47,649 nucleotides of DNA. It comes from Elusimicrobia bacterium RIFOXYA12_FULL_51_18. GTDB lineage: Bacteria; Elusimicrobiota; Elusimicrobia; Elusimicrobiales; UBA9959. Below, piece after piece: positions 7,572-16,300 of the stretch (position 1 is the first letter of the stretch; each line of letters opens with the position of its first letter). Where the stretch lies: NCBI GenBank assembly GCA_001800245.1, contig MGVA01000064.1, positions 42,851 to 90,499 of the forward strand, in the 5' to 3' direction. Position numbers and translations under genes: made by a program. The notes beneath the pieces are model-generated. The model saw nothing but the letters and a program-made list of their open reading frames with translations, was not told where the DNA came from and did no database searches.

Positions 7572-9149
7572 ATGACCCAGCCCAAAGACCTGTACTCCTG
7601 GCTATCAAGAACAGCGGACCTGGACCCGGAGCATACGGCGTTCTCCACCAATGAAAAAACCATGTCTTACCACGAGCTCCGGCACTCCGTGGACAGGGCC
7701 GCGGACATGTTCTGGCAGTCAGGCGTAAGGAAGCGGGAGGCGGTGGCCATTGTTCTAAGGAACTCCCTTGAATTCATCATCTCCTATTTCGCGTTGGCCA
7801 AGATAGGCGCCGTGGCCGTGCCCATAAACTATATGGTTTCAAAAGAGGATGAGATCCGCTACATCCTTGAAAACGCCAAATGCAAAGGCGTCGTCACCGC
7901 CAGGGAATTTCTGGCGGGATATAAGGGCGCGAAGAAACGGCTTAGTTCCCTCAAATTCCTGATCTCCGCGGACTTCACCGGCGAAGACGATATTATCGAT
8001 TTCTGGCATTATCTCAACCACGCTCATTATCACCCGCAAACCCGGAAATCCTCGGCCGAAGAACACGACGTGGTCTCGATACTTTACACCTCCGGCACCA
8101 CGGGCCACCCCAAAGGCGTCCTGCTGACCCATCACAACCTCATAGAGAACGCCAAAGCCTCGATTCAGGCAATGGAACCCGTGAAGAAAGACGTCTTCCT
8201 GGCGCTGCTACCCATGTTCCACACTTTCTCCTGGACGGGTAATGTTATTATTCCGATCATTCTGGGCTCAAAGACATTCATCGTGCGCAGCATAACTCCT
8301 CCTAAACCCTGGCTTGATGCCATGGGCCGGGAGGGGGTGACAATAATGATCGCGGTGCCGCAGATCTACGGCGTGCTGGCCAAAGAAGCCAGGGGCCTGA
8401 AAAAGTTCTTTCTCAAATTCTGGTCCATGCGCAAAGTCCGCCTGTGCCTGTCCGGCGCGGCGCCCCTGCCGCATAACATTAAGCGTCATTTTGAAAAGGT
8501 CTTCGGCCTGCACATCCTCGAAGGCTACGGCCTGACGGAAACCAGCCCGATAGTCACCGTGACCCACCCCAAAGCCAAAAAACACGGTTCCGTAGGCAAG
8601 GCTATTCCGGGAGTAAAGATCCGCATAATGGACGAAGGCGGCCGGCACCTGAAACACGACGAAGAGGGGGAGATCTGCGTGTGTGGCCCGAATATCACCA
8701 GCGGCTACCACGAAAATCCCCAGGCCACAAAAGAACTTTTCACAGAAGACGGCTGGCTGAAAACAGGCGACATCGGCGTGCTGGATTCGGACGGATTCCT
8801 ATTCATCCGCGACCGAAAAAAAGACATGGTCATAGTAAAGGGCCTCAAAGTGTTCCCGGCCCAGATAGAACAGATCATCACCGGCCATCCCAAGGTCCAG
8901 GAAGCCGCGGTCATCGGCATTCCCGACGGCTCCGGCAACGAGACCATGAAATGTTTCTGCGTGGCCAAAAAAGGGACCCTTATAGATAAGACCGAGATCA
9001 TGAGCTTCATCAGGTCCAACATGGATACTTACAAACGCCCGCGCGAAGTGGAAATAGTGGATTCCCTGCCCAAAAACACCATGCAGAAAGTCCTCAAAAG
9101 AGAACTGCTAAGAAAGGAACTTGAGAAACGCATCAAGACAAAACTATGA
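7572..9149 (+). CDS. AMP-forming acyl-CoA synthetase (long-chain fatty acid-CoA ligase type)
   Basis: The 525-residue enzyme shows the adenylate-forming signatures in order: YTSGTTGHPKG near 171, GYGLTETSP near 317, TGDIGVLDSDGFLFIRDRKKDM near 400, and the C-terminal lysine region PKNTMQKVLKR. It would activate a carboxylic acid, probably a fatty acid, to its AMP and then CoA ester. No Shine-Dalgarno sequence precedes the ATG. A TACAAT sequence at 7556-7561 lies 10 bases upstream, so a very short leader is possible. It overlaps the next gene by ATGA. Substrate chain length cannot be read from the sequence. Confidence 0.88.
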   Translation: MTQPKDLYSWLSRTADLDPEHTAFSTNEKTMSYHELRHSVDRAADMFWQSGVRKREAVAIVLRNSLEFIISYFALAKIGAVAVPINYMVSKEDEIRYILENAKCKGVVTAREFLAGYKGAKKRLSSLKFLISADFTGEDDIIDFWHYLNHAHYHPQTRKSSAEEHDVVSILYTSGTTGHPKGVLLTHHNLIENAKASIQAMEPVKKDVFLALLPMFHTFSWTGNVIIPIILGSKTFIVRSITPPKPWLDAMGREGVTIMIAVPQIYGVLAKEARGLKKFFLKFWSMRKVRLCLSGAAPLPHNIKRHFEKVFGLHILEGYGLTETSPIVTVTHPKAKKHGSVGKAIPGVKIRIMDEGGRHLKHDEEGEICVCGPNITSGYHENPQATKELFTEDGWLKTGDIGVLDSDGFLFIRDRKKDMVIVKGLKVFPAQIEQIITGHPKVQEAAVIGIPDGSGNETMKCFCVAKKGTLIDKTEIMSFIRSNMDTYKRPREVEIVDSLPKNTMQKVLKRELLRKELEKRIKTKL

Positions 9150-10645
9150 CAACCTCCCACGCCGCTCTTGAAATAATAAAACTTTTTCAACAAGCCTTCC
9201 TGGTTGGCGGAGCGGTGAGGGATGTCCTCCTCAAAAAACAGGTCAAGGACCTGGACCTGGCCGTTGAAAACGGGCCGGATTTCGGCGCCAAGGTTAAAAA
9301 ACTGGCTTACAGGCTGAAAGCCTCGGTCTTTCCGCTTGACGAAGAACGGCAGGTTTACCGTCTGACCCAGCGGGGGACCGGACTACAACTGGATATTTCG
9401 CCCTTCCAGGGCAAAGACCTTCATGAAGATCTGATGAGGCGCGATTTCACCATCAACGCCATGGCTCTGCCTTTAACCTCCGCTTTCAAGCCGGTCAGGA
9501 ACAAACAAACCGGACTTTTCACCCTGCCCGCGGTAAAAAAGGCGGACCTTATAGATCCCACCGGAGGCTGGAAAGATCTTAAGACCGGAACTATCCGCCT
9601 GGTAAACCCGAAGGCGCTCACCGAAGATCCACTGCGCCTGCTGCGGGCGTTCAGATTTTCGGCGGGGCTCGGTTTCAAAATAGAACCGGCCACGCTTAAA
9701 CTCATAAAGCGCCACTCCGCGCTGATAACCAGATCCGCCCCGGAGCGCATCCATGATGAACTTCTGCTTATACTGAACTCACCGGCCGCCGCCGACAGAA
9801 CAAAAGAGCTATACGCGGCCGGACTACTGACGGCCATAGTGCCGGAACTGGAAGCGCAGCGCACCTGCGCCGAAGTTTACTACGGCAAGGACGGCGTGCT
9901 CAAACACACTTTCGCGGTCATGGAAAGGCTGGACCATCTGTTCGAAAATATCGGCGCCTACATCCCAAACTGGACCAAGATAAGCGAATTCTTCGAGGAA
10001 AAAAATATTTTAAAACTGGCCGCCCTTTTGCATGACGTGGCCAAGCCGCCGTGCGCGCGGATGATAAACGGACGCCTGCGTTTTTTCGGCCACGAAGAGC
10101 ACGGAGCGCTTATGAGCCGGCGGATCATGGAAAGGCTGCGTTTTTCCAGAGACCATACAAAGCTTCTCTCAGCGACTATCGGCACACATCTGCGGCCCGG
10201 CAACCTAGCCTCCAACGACCTGATCTCGGACAAGGCCGTATTCCGTTTTTTCAGAACCATCGGCGAATACACCGTACCGTTGCTTATCCTGTCCTGGGCC
10301 GACCACTCAAGCTATATAAGCCTGTCGCAATTGCGCTCGATAAAAGGCCGGATGAAAGAAAAACCTTTTTCCATCCCCAAAGGGGGACTGCCGCAGAATG
10401 GCGTAAAAAAAACGCTGCGCTTTCTCCAGGTGCTTAATCTACTCTTTAAAGTCTATATCTCAAAGAACATCAAACTGAAGACCACCCGTCTGATCGACGG
10501 CCACGACGTGATAAAGACACTCAAAATGAGCTCCGGCCCCGATGTGGGGGAGATTTTGGAAAAAGTAAGCCTTCGCCAATTCGAAGGCAAAATAAAGACC
10601 CGCCGCCAGGCACTGTGTTACTTGAAGCGTCTGACAGTCCGTTGA
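9146..10645 (+). CDS. CCA tRNA nucleotidyltransferase / poly(A) polymerase-family protein with HD domain
   Basis: The 499-residue protein has the class II nucleotidyltransferase motifs: VGGAVRD (20-26), the metal-binding D35-x-D37 in KDLDLAV, RRDFTINAMA near 98, DPTGG, and EDPLRLLRAFRFS. An HD hydrolase motif LLHDVAKPP lies near residue 297, as in CCA-adding enzymes with phosphohydrolase domains. The only tRNA gene in the window, at 12319, lacks an encoded CCA, which fits a need for such an enzyme. The gene starts inside the ligase stop (ATGA), so it is translationally coupled. A role as poly(A) polymerase cannot be excluded by sequence alone. Confidence 0.87.
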   Translation: MTTSHAALEIIKLFQQAFLVGGAVRDVLLKKQVKDLDLAVENGPDFGAKVKKLAYRLKASVFPLDEERQVYRLTQRGTGLQLDISPFQGKDLHEDLMRRDFTINAMALPLTSAFKPVRNKQTGLFTLPAVKKADLIDPTGGWKDLKTGTIRLVNPKALTEDPLRLLRAFRFSAGLGFKIEPATLKLIKRHSALITRSAPERIHDELLLILNSPAAADRTKELYAAGLLTAIVPELEAQRTCAEVYYGKDGVLKHTFAVMERLDHLFENIGAYIPNWTKISEFFEEKNILKLAALLHDVAKPPCARMINGRLRFFGHEEHGALMSRRIMERLRFSRDHTKLLSATIGTHLRPGNLASNDLISDKAVFRFFRTIGEYTVPLLILSWADHSSYISLSQLRSIKGRMKEKPFSIPKGGLPQNGVKKTLRFLQVLNLLFKVYISKNIKLKTTRLIDGHDVIKTLKMSSGPDVGEILEKVSLRQFEGKIKTRRQALCYLKRLTVR

Positions 10646-10682
10646 GAAACCCTGCTTCGGAAATATCGGCTCCCAGGTCCTT

Positions 10683-10712
10683 AGGCCCATGACCCCATGG
10701 GCCTTTTTTCTT
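10683..10712 (+). terminator. Intrinsic terminator after the nucleotidyltransferase gene
   Basis: AGGCCCATG (10683-10691) and CATGGGCCT (10696-10704) form a perfect 9-bp stem with a 4-base loop, followed directly by a T-rich run (TTTTTTCTTTT). Confidence 0.85.
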
Positions 10713-10801
10713 TTCATATACGCACTAAAGACCCATGATATGCATTCGTTTTTTTCCCATACTATACTCACAGGAAACAAAAGCGACAGAGGAGGCCCGT
10801 T

Positions 10802-11431
10802 ATGAAAGTTAGATCGGCAATATCCGCAGCCCTTACCATGATTTTAGCTGTCGGCGCCGTTTTCGCCAACGCCGATCAAGCCGCCCCTGCCGCCGCCGCC
10901 CCGCAAAGCGCCCTCACGACCGAATCAACAAGCGTAAAGGAGATGAAAAGTATTCTTTTTAAACTGGTACGGCAGGACGAATATCTTGACGAAGCCATTG
11001 ACACTCTTGATTCAGCAAACGGAAAACTTTCGATCCATGATATTTCGGCTCTGGGCTTAAGCCTTAAAATGATAAAAGGCAACCTGGATGTTATCTCAGC
11101 CCTGAACAAGAAGCAGTTCACCGAAGTTCAGCCGGATCCCGCCCTGAACACTTACAGCAAAACTATTTTCAGCTACAGCCGGCAGGTTTCGCAGAAAGTT
11201 CTTAAAGTAACCGGCCTTGTGGCGGAAATCGCGCTCAAAAATAAGAAATCGGCAATGCGCGACGCCGTTTCCTCAAAAAAAGGCAAAAAGACCAGGAACG
11301 GAAAGAAACTCATCCAAATACTCGAGGGGCAGAAAGCTATGGATCAGCTCTCGGCCGACATCAAGACCCTTAAAACCTCCTCCAGCAAACTTACCGCAAC
11401 CAGCAAGTGGCTCTACATAGTTTCAAAATAA
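10802..11431 (+). CDS. Small exported protein of unknown function
   Basis: The 209-residue product has a Sec signal peptide (MKVRSAISAALTMILAVGAV, probable cut after AFA or ANA). A short Ala/Pro-rich linker and a helical, lysine-rich body of about 160 residues with heptad-like leucines follow. I recognise no family. AGGAGG lies about 6 bases before the ATG. The gene is a single transcription unit between two strong terminators, with a possible -10 sequence TATACT at 10763-10768. It is probably periplasmic. Confidence 0.75.
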   Translation: MKVRSAISAALTMILAVGAVFANADQAAPAAAAPQSALTTESTSVKEMKSILFKLVRQDEYLDEAIDTLDSANGKLSIHDISALGLSLKMIKGNLDVISALNKKQFTEVQPDPALNTYSKTIFSYSRQVSQKVLKVTGLVAEIALKNKKSAMRDAVSSKKGKKTRNGKKLIQILEGQKAMDQLSADIKTLKTSSSKLTATSKWLYIVSK

Positions 11432-11450
11432 GTCCGCACTTTTTCAGCGA

Positions 11451-11482
11451 AGCCCCGGGAAAGTTCTCCCGGGGCTTTTGTT
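11451..11482 (+). terminator. Intrinsic terminator after the exported protein
   Basis: AGCCCCGGGA (11451-11460) and TCCCGGGGCT (11467-11476) form a perfect 10-bp stem with a 6-base loop, followed by TTTTGTTATG and then TTTTTT. Confidence 0.9.
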
Positions 11483-11541
11483 ATGTTTTTTATCATTGTC
11501 CGCGCACATATAGGCCTGTGACTACAACTGCGTAAGTATTG

Positions 11542-11547
11542 TAGAAT
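11542..11547 (+). promoter_or_regulatory. Possible -10 box for folE, near-leaderless
   Basis: TAGAAT ends 7 bases before the folE ATG at 11555, and no Shine-Dalgarno sequence lies between. The transcript would begin at or next to the start codon. No good -35 is seen at 17 bases, so this is tentative. Confidence 0.35.
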
Positions 11548-11554
11548 TATATCC

Positions 11555-12124
11555 ATGAGCTCAAAAACCGAACGATACATTCACAAACTGCTGAGGGAAC
11601 TTGGGGAAGATCCCGAAAGGGAAGGGTTAAAAAAAACACCCGGCAGGGTCGCCAGAGCCCTGGCTGAGATCACCGCCGGCTACCACACGGATATAGATAA
11701 ACTTTTTAACGATGCTTTTTTCAGGGTGGATTATAAGGAGATGGTCATAGTGCGGGACATCTCTTTTTATTCGCTCTGCGAACATCATATGCTGCCTTTT
11801 TTCGGAAAAGCGCACATCGCCTATATACCAAACGGGAAAATAGTCGGGCTCTCAAAAATTCCGCGACTGGTGGAAGCATTCGCCAGGAGGCTGCAAGTTC
11901 AGGAAAAACTTACCGTGCAGATAGCCGATACCCTTTTCAAAAAACTCAAGCCTAAAGGCGTTGGCGTTGTTCTTGAAGCCCAGCATTTATGCATGACCAT
12001 GCGCGGAGTAAAGAACGCTTCTTCTTTCGCCGCTACCAGTTCCATGCTGGGGGTGTTTCAAAACGATAACCGTGTCCGGGAAGAATTCCTGGGTTTGATA
12101 AAGAAGCAAGTAAGCGGCCAGTAA
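11555..12124 (+). CDS. folE: GTP cyclohydrolase I
   Basis: The 189-residue enzyme converts GTP to 7,8-dihydroneopterin triphosphate, the first step of folate and, in many bacteria, queuosine precursor synthesis. The zinc ligands C75 and H78 in the [10 protein letters not shown] motif and C146 in HLCMTMRG are present. So are GKAHIAYIP, and [21 protein letters not shown], a region diagnostic of the type IA enzyme. Length is normal for the short bacterial form. No other folate or queuosine gene is adjacent. No Shine-Dalgarno sequence precedes the ATG. Confidence 0.95.
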   Translation: MSSKTERYIHKLLRELGEDPEREGLKKTPGRVARALAEITAGYHTDIDKLFNDAFFRVDYKEMVIVRDISFYSLCEHHMLPFFGKAHIAYIPNGKIVGLSKIPRLVEAFARRLQVQEKLTVQIADTLFKKLKPKGVGVVLEAQHLCMTMRGVKNASSFAATSSMLGVFQNDNRVREEFLGLIKKQVSGQ

Positions 12125-12212
12125 CCGACTATTGGCCATCTGAGGCACACAGGCCGGTTTTGGCCATAGGCCCGGAGTGGCACTTAGTGCTTTGTTACGG
12201 CGCACACAAGTA

Positions 12213-12241
12213 TTGAAAAGCGGGGGCCATTTAAGTAAAAT
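12213..12241 (+). promoter_or_regulatory. Probable promoter of the tRNA-Gly gene
   Basis: TTGAAA (12213-12218) and TAAAAT (12236-12241) are separated by 17 bases. The tRNA begins 77 bases after the -10 box, so the primary transcript would carry a 5' extension of about 70 bases for RNase P to remove. Confidence 0.55.
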
Positions 12242-12318
12242 CTGATATACATTGTATTGGCGTGGTCTCTGAACAACCCAAGCGCCGTGTTGCGCAGTGC
12301 GGGCGGGGTGAGATAAAC

Positions 12319-12389
12319 GCGGGCGTGGTTCAATGGTAGAACGGAAGCTTCCCAAGCTTTAGACGTGGGTTCGATTCCCATCGCCCGCT
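12319..12389 (+). tRNA. tRNA-Gly (anticodon CCC)
   Basis: The acceptor arms GCGGGCG and CGCCCGC pair perfectly. The D-stem is GTTC/GAAC, the anticodon stem GAAGC/GCTTT encloses the loop TTCCCAA with anticodon CCC, and the T-arm loop is TTCGATT. The discriminator base is T, as expected for bacterial tRNA-Gly. CCA is not encoded; the next bases are TTGTAA. The 3' half of this tRNA is repeated, mostly in antisense orientation, in the sequence just downstream. Confidence 0.93.
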
Positions 12390-12582
12390 TGTAATTTCGA
12401 GAAGTAGCGCTGTTGAATCCCGGCGGGCGATGGGAATCGTTCCTGACATCCTGCGTCGCCCGCTTGTAATTTCGAGAAGTAGCGCTGTTGAATCCCAGCG
12501 GGCGATGGGAATCATTCTTGATGTTCTTGCGTCGCCCGCTTAGATTTTTTCCTCTAATCTGTTAAATCGGGCGAGGGGAATC
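12381..12582 (+). repeat. Tandem 75/76-bp repeats derived from the tRNA-Gly 3' end
   Basis: Unit 1 begins at 12381 inside the tRNA (TCGCCCGCTT), unit 2 at 12456 and a degenerate unit 3 at 12532, so the periods are 75 and 76 bases. The first 58 bases of units 1 and 2 differ at one position. Each unit carries GCGGGCGATGGGAATC (12423-12438 and 12498-12513). That sequence is the perfect reverse complement of the tRNA segment 12373-12388. Unit 3 keeps a worn copy at 12569-12582. Inverted GCGGGCGA/TCGCCCGC pairs could fold each unit into a hairpin. The units adjoin without variable spacers, so this is not a CRISPR array. Confidence 0.85.
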
Positions 12583-12715
12583 GAAGCCGACCCGAGCGCG
12601 CTCACGGTGTGAGAAAAGTGAGCGAAGCGAACGTCAGCGAGGGCGGCCGGCTGCGAAAGAGCGGCCGAGAGGGAGAGTAGGAACAGAATTCCCATCGCTA
12701 ATTAAAACTGTAAGC
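12583..12715. other. Non-coding stretch after the tRNA repeats
   Basis: No credible ORF is seen. The stretch holds a small hairpin (CTCAC/GTGAG around 12600-12612), a GGCCG/CGGCC pair near 12645-12668, and the 11-base tRNA sequence ATTCCCATCGC again in direct orientation at 12688-12698. That could mark the far end of a tRNA-associated insertion. Confidence 0.4.
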
Positions 12716-12754
12716 AGGAGGCGGCAAATGGCCGGTCAAGCGCCTAGTCTATGA
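12716..12754 (+). promoter_or_regulatory. Strong ribosome-binding site plus 8-codon leader ORF
   Basis: AGGAGG (12716-12721) lies 6 bases before an ATG at 12728 that opens MAGQAPSL and stops at TGA 12752-12754. This stop overlaps the ATG of the next gene (ATGA at 12751). In the frame of the next gene an in-frame TAG at 12745 blocks any longer start. The only good ribosome-binding site therefore serves the mini-ORF, and the downstream gene is probably translated by termination-reinitiation. Confidence 0.5.
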
Positions 12755-13257
12755 CAAAATCCAAAAGTTTCTGGGCCGCAGTCGCAGTATTGTCTTTAGT
12801 CGCGGCCGGTGTTTCCGGCTATTCCATCTATAACCGTCTTGTCGTCTACTTCGCCAACGACACTCTGGAGATCAGGTCCCGACCTGTACCTCCTCTCCAG
12901 GATTCTGAAGAAACGGACGAAGAACCCGCCACCGAGGTCAAACCCGAACCCCAACCCGCAGTCAAAGAAAGTAAACAAGAGCCACAGAAGCAAAAAGCCG
13001 TAAAAACAGCTTTTGAATACAAAAGCGTGGCCGCGAAAAGCGTATCTCTGTCCGGCAGTTTCACAAAGTGGAAAGAGACTAAAATGGCTAAAAGGGAGGG
13101 CGTCTGGAGGGCCGGCGTCTATATCCTCCCCGGCAATTATCTCTACCACTTTATAGTGGATGGGAAAAAGACGCTGGATCCCGGCAAAGCCAAAACCCCG
13201 TCAGGTGAATCCATCGTTGCGGTGGAAGAAGAGGGGAAACCTGTGAATGGTAAATAG
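12751..13257 (+). CDS. Membrane-anchored protein with CBM48/AMPK-beta-like glycogen-binding domain
   Basis: The 168-residue protein starts with a hydrophobic helix (about 7-27) that can act as an uncleaved anchor. A Pro/Glu/Lys-rich linker (about 50-85) follows, then a domain of about 80 residues whose pattern SVSLSGSFTKWK, then W-x-A-G-V-Y-I-L-P-G-N-Y-L-Y-H-F-I-V-D-G and a DP, is that of isoamylase N-terminal/AMPK-beta carbohydrate-binding modules. The module is therefore likely outside the cytoplasmic membrane, which is unusual for a glycogen binder. No catalytic domain is present. It precedes the Kelch/FN3 gene, with which it may be co-transcribed. The ligand is unknown. Confidence 0.72.
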   Translation: MTKSKSFWAAVAVLSLVAAGVSGYSIYNRLVVYFANDTLEIRSRPVPPLQDSEETDEEPATEVKPEPQPAVKESKQEPQKQKAVKTAFEYKSVAAKSVSLSGSFTKWKETKMAKREGVWRAGVYILPGNYLYHFIVDGKKTLDPGKAKTPSGESIVAVEEEGKPVNGK

Positions 13258-13319
13258 CGGAGTTAAAGATTTTGCAACAATCCTGTAACAGGCCGATGCT
13301 AGACTATCACGGGCTAAAT

Positions 13320-16300
13320 ATGAATTTCAGAAAAGCGCTCCCCTTATTCCTGCTGGCACTGACGCTGCTGACTCCGGACGCGTCGGCGCTTGGTATCGGC
13401 CGCCACGCCCATACCACAACGCTGTTACCCGACGGCAAGCTCCTTGTGCTGGGCGGCGTAACCGGTTCAAACAACACTTCCCTACAGACCGGGGAAATTT
13501 ATAATAACACTACCCAGGCTTTCACGGCAATCCCCAACGTGATACCAACCGCCAAATCATCCCATACCGCCACCTTGATGGGGGACGGCAAAGTGCTGGT
13601 GGCCGGAGGCTTTATTAACGGCACTCCCACCGGCAACTCTTATATTTACAATCCGACAGACGGCTCCTGGGCCACAGTAACGGACGGCTTGGGTACCGCG
13701 CGCGGCGGTCATACCGCCACGCTGATAACTAAAGGATCATACTCTGGAAATGTGCTTGTATGCGGCGGCAAGACTGCCGGAGAAGTGGTTACCGACACCT
13801 GCGAACTATTCTACAATAGGCCATCAGGGCCCTATTCCGACCACAAATTTCATACGGCGGCGCCAATGAGCAGCGAGCGCGTAGGCCATACCGCCAGCTC
13901 TATAGCCGGAGGCAGGGTTTTTGTCGCAGGCGGACAGAGCAACTCCGGAATTTATCTCCCGACTTACGAAATCTACGACCCGGAACACGACCAGTGGCAA
14001 ACTACAAACCCGCTCCTGCAGGGACGCGCCGGACACACCGCGACGGTGCTTAACAACGGGAACATCCTCATCGCCGGCGGCTATAATGCGGCGAACAAGA
14101 TCGTGGAACCGGAAGAAGCATGGTATGTAAAGTATCCGATAGCCGCGGCGCAGCAAAGAGCCGGGAGCCAGGGATACCTGGCCGGCGCCGAAATGTTCGA
14201 CTCTAACGGCGGACGGGTTACCATTTCACTGCTAATGCCTTACAGAAATTCCCAGCATGCGGCGGTTCTAAGTCCGGACGGCGTCCATCACCTATACGGC
14301 GGCTACGGCAATATAGTGCCTACCTTCTTTAACGCCACTCCCGCGCTTGAAATGGGGTCTCAAATAGATGCCACGGTCTTGACGCTAACCACGGCCACTA
14401 TAACGCCGGCCACCAGCATCATCCGTTTTCTTCTGGAGCAGGAACTTGCCAGGAAGATTAACGGCCGCCTTGTGGATTCCGATATCTTTTTCTCAAAACC
14501 TAAAGATCCGGCCGTTCCGTCGCTGACTGTGGATAACGCGAAGATATACCTTGACCGCAGCACCGCTCCCCTTGACGGCTATCCGATAGGAGCAACTGCG
14601 GGTCTTGATCCGGGGATGTTTTTCGGAGTGGTGCAACTTGACCCGCCTACGGGCACGATTGTTTTCGAGCCGGAAACGATGAACCCCGGCAACGTGATGG
14701 CTACCGGCGGGCAGATAGTATTTTCAAATCCCACCCCGCTGCCGGCCGAAGATGAGGAGGATATCGACAATACAAGCACCCTCACATTGCCTGTAACGAT
14801 ATCCGTTTCGCCCGCTTTCGAGGGAGGGGTGTTGCGGGGCCAGGCAACCATAACAAAAGGCACTATTACCCAGCTGCCGTTTTGGCAGATAACGTCTATA
14901 AAAAGTTCACCCGTGAGTTTTGTAACCCCCGCGGCGGTACTGAACGAGACCACCGGCAAAGCGGAAGCGACTGTCTCGATCAGCTTCACCCTGACGAACG
15001 GTCTGATAACAAATACCACCGATGTAGCGCTAGCCAGCGGAAGACCCGTTGTCGGCGCGGAAGTCAGCAGCCTGGAAGTATTCGTTCAGTATATCTCCGA
15101 GAAAGTAAATGTGGAGGACACTGATTACAAGTTTGACACCTCCACTGTGATAGTACGGGAAATGATCTTCTCCGACGATCTCAAATTCAAGCCAAAAACG
15201 TCCGCATGGGAATTTGGAAGCCCCATCACCGAGCCCCTCTTCAATAATACCGCATCAGTCACACGCTCGGAAGACATATTTCTTATCGGAGGCCGCAGTT
15301 GCCTTGTCCCAGCCGACCCTCCTGGAAACTGCATCAGAACCAACAAGGTCTTTACCGCGAACGTTGCGGAATCAACGCACGTTTACAAAAATGGAGCGCC
15401 TTTATGGCCTGACTCGCCCCGTCTCAACGACAAACGCGCCTTTCACACCAGCACCGAGCTGCCGGGGGGAGTCATACTTACCTGCGGCGGATCGGATGGA
15501 ATAAGCACATTAAGTTCTTGCGAATTACGGGATCCCGTCACTAAAATTTGGACATATACCGGTTCCATGAACTCGCCTCGTGCGCGCCATACTGCTACAC
15601 TGCTGCCAAACGGACGCGTATTGGCGACCGGCGGCGCCATCAGCGCTTCCACACAGGTCATAGAAACCTCGGAGATCTACTACCCGGACACCGGAAAATG
15701 GGTACCCACGGAATCCATGGGCGATCCAAGGGCAAATCATACGGCCACGCTGCTGCCTGACGGCAATGTGTTAGTCGCCGGCGGCAATACCATCAATGGT
15801 TATTCAAACACCGCGGAAATCTACTATACCACGCAGGCCGTATGGGTCGCCTCGCTGGGAAGCAGCCCTTTCTTAATGACTACCGCCCGAGCCCAGCACA
15901 CCGCCACCCTCTTAAAAACCGGGGACGTGCTTATCGCCGGCGGCTATAACGGCAACGGCGCCATTAAAAAAACCGAACTCTACCGATTCGCCAGTCAGAC
16001 CTGGTCCGACGCCGCCGTGGCCGACCTGGCCGGGATCCGTTACGGGCACGCCGCGAACCTGCTGATGGACGGCCGCGTGCTTGTGACCGGGGGCTCCGAT
16101 AATACCGGTCCCCTGCACACCGCGGAAATATACAATGGAGTGACCTGGACCACAGACAACATGATTACCCCTCCGGTATTCGTCCCGCGCTCCAACCACC
16201 GCGCCACACTGCTGCCTAACGGCAAAGTTCTGCTTACAGGCGGAGAGGTGGCGGGGTCGCCGATAAGCGGCGCTCTTAACTACTCCCCGGATTTTAAGAC

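Noticed and set aside
12184-12515. Minus-strand ORFs of about 60-120 codons over the tRNA and its repeats
   Set aside because: They are translations of the tRNA antisense strand and the tandem repeats (for example a protein beginning MGIEPTSKAWE); such ORFs are a known artefact of tRNA regions.
12381-12582. CRISPR array
   Set aside because: The 75/76-bp units adjoin without unique spacers, share the tRNA 3' end, and no cas gene is near.
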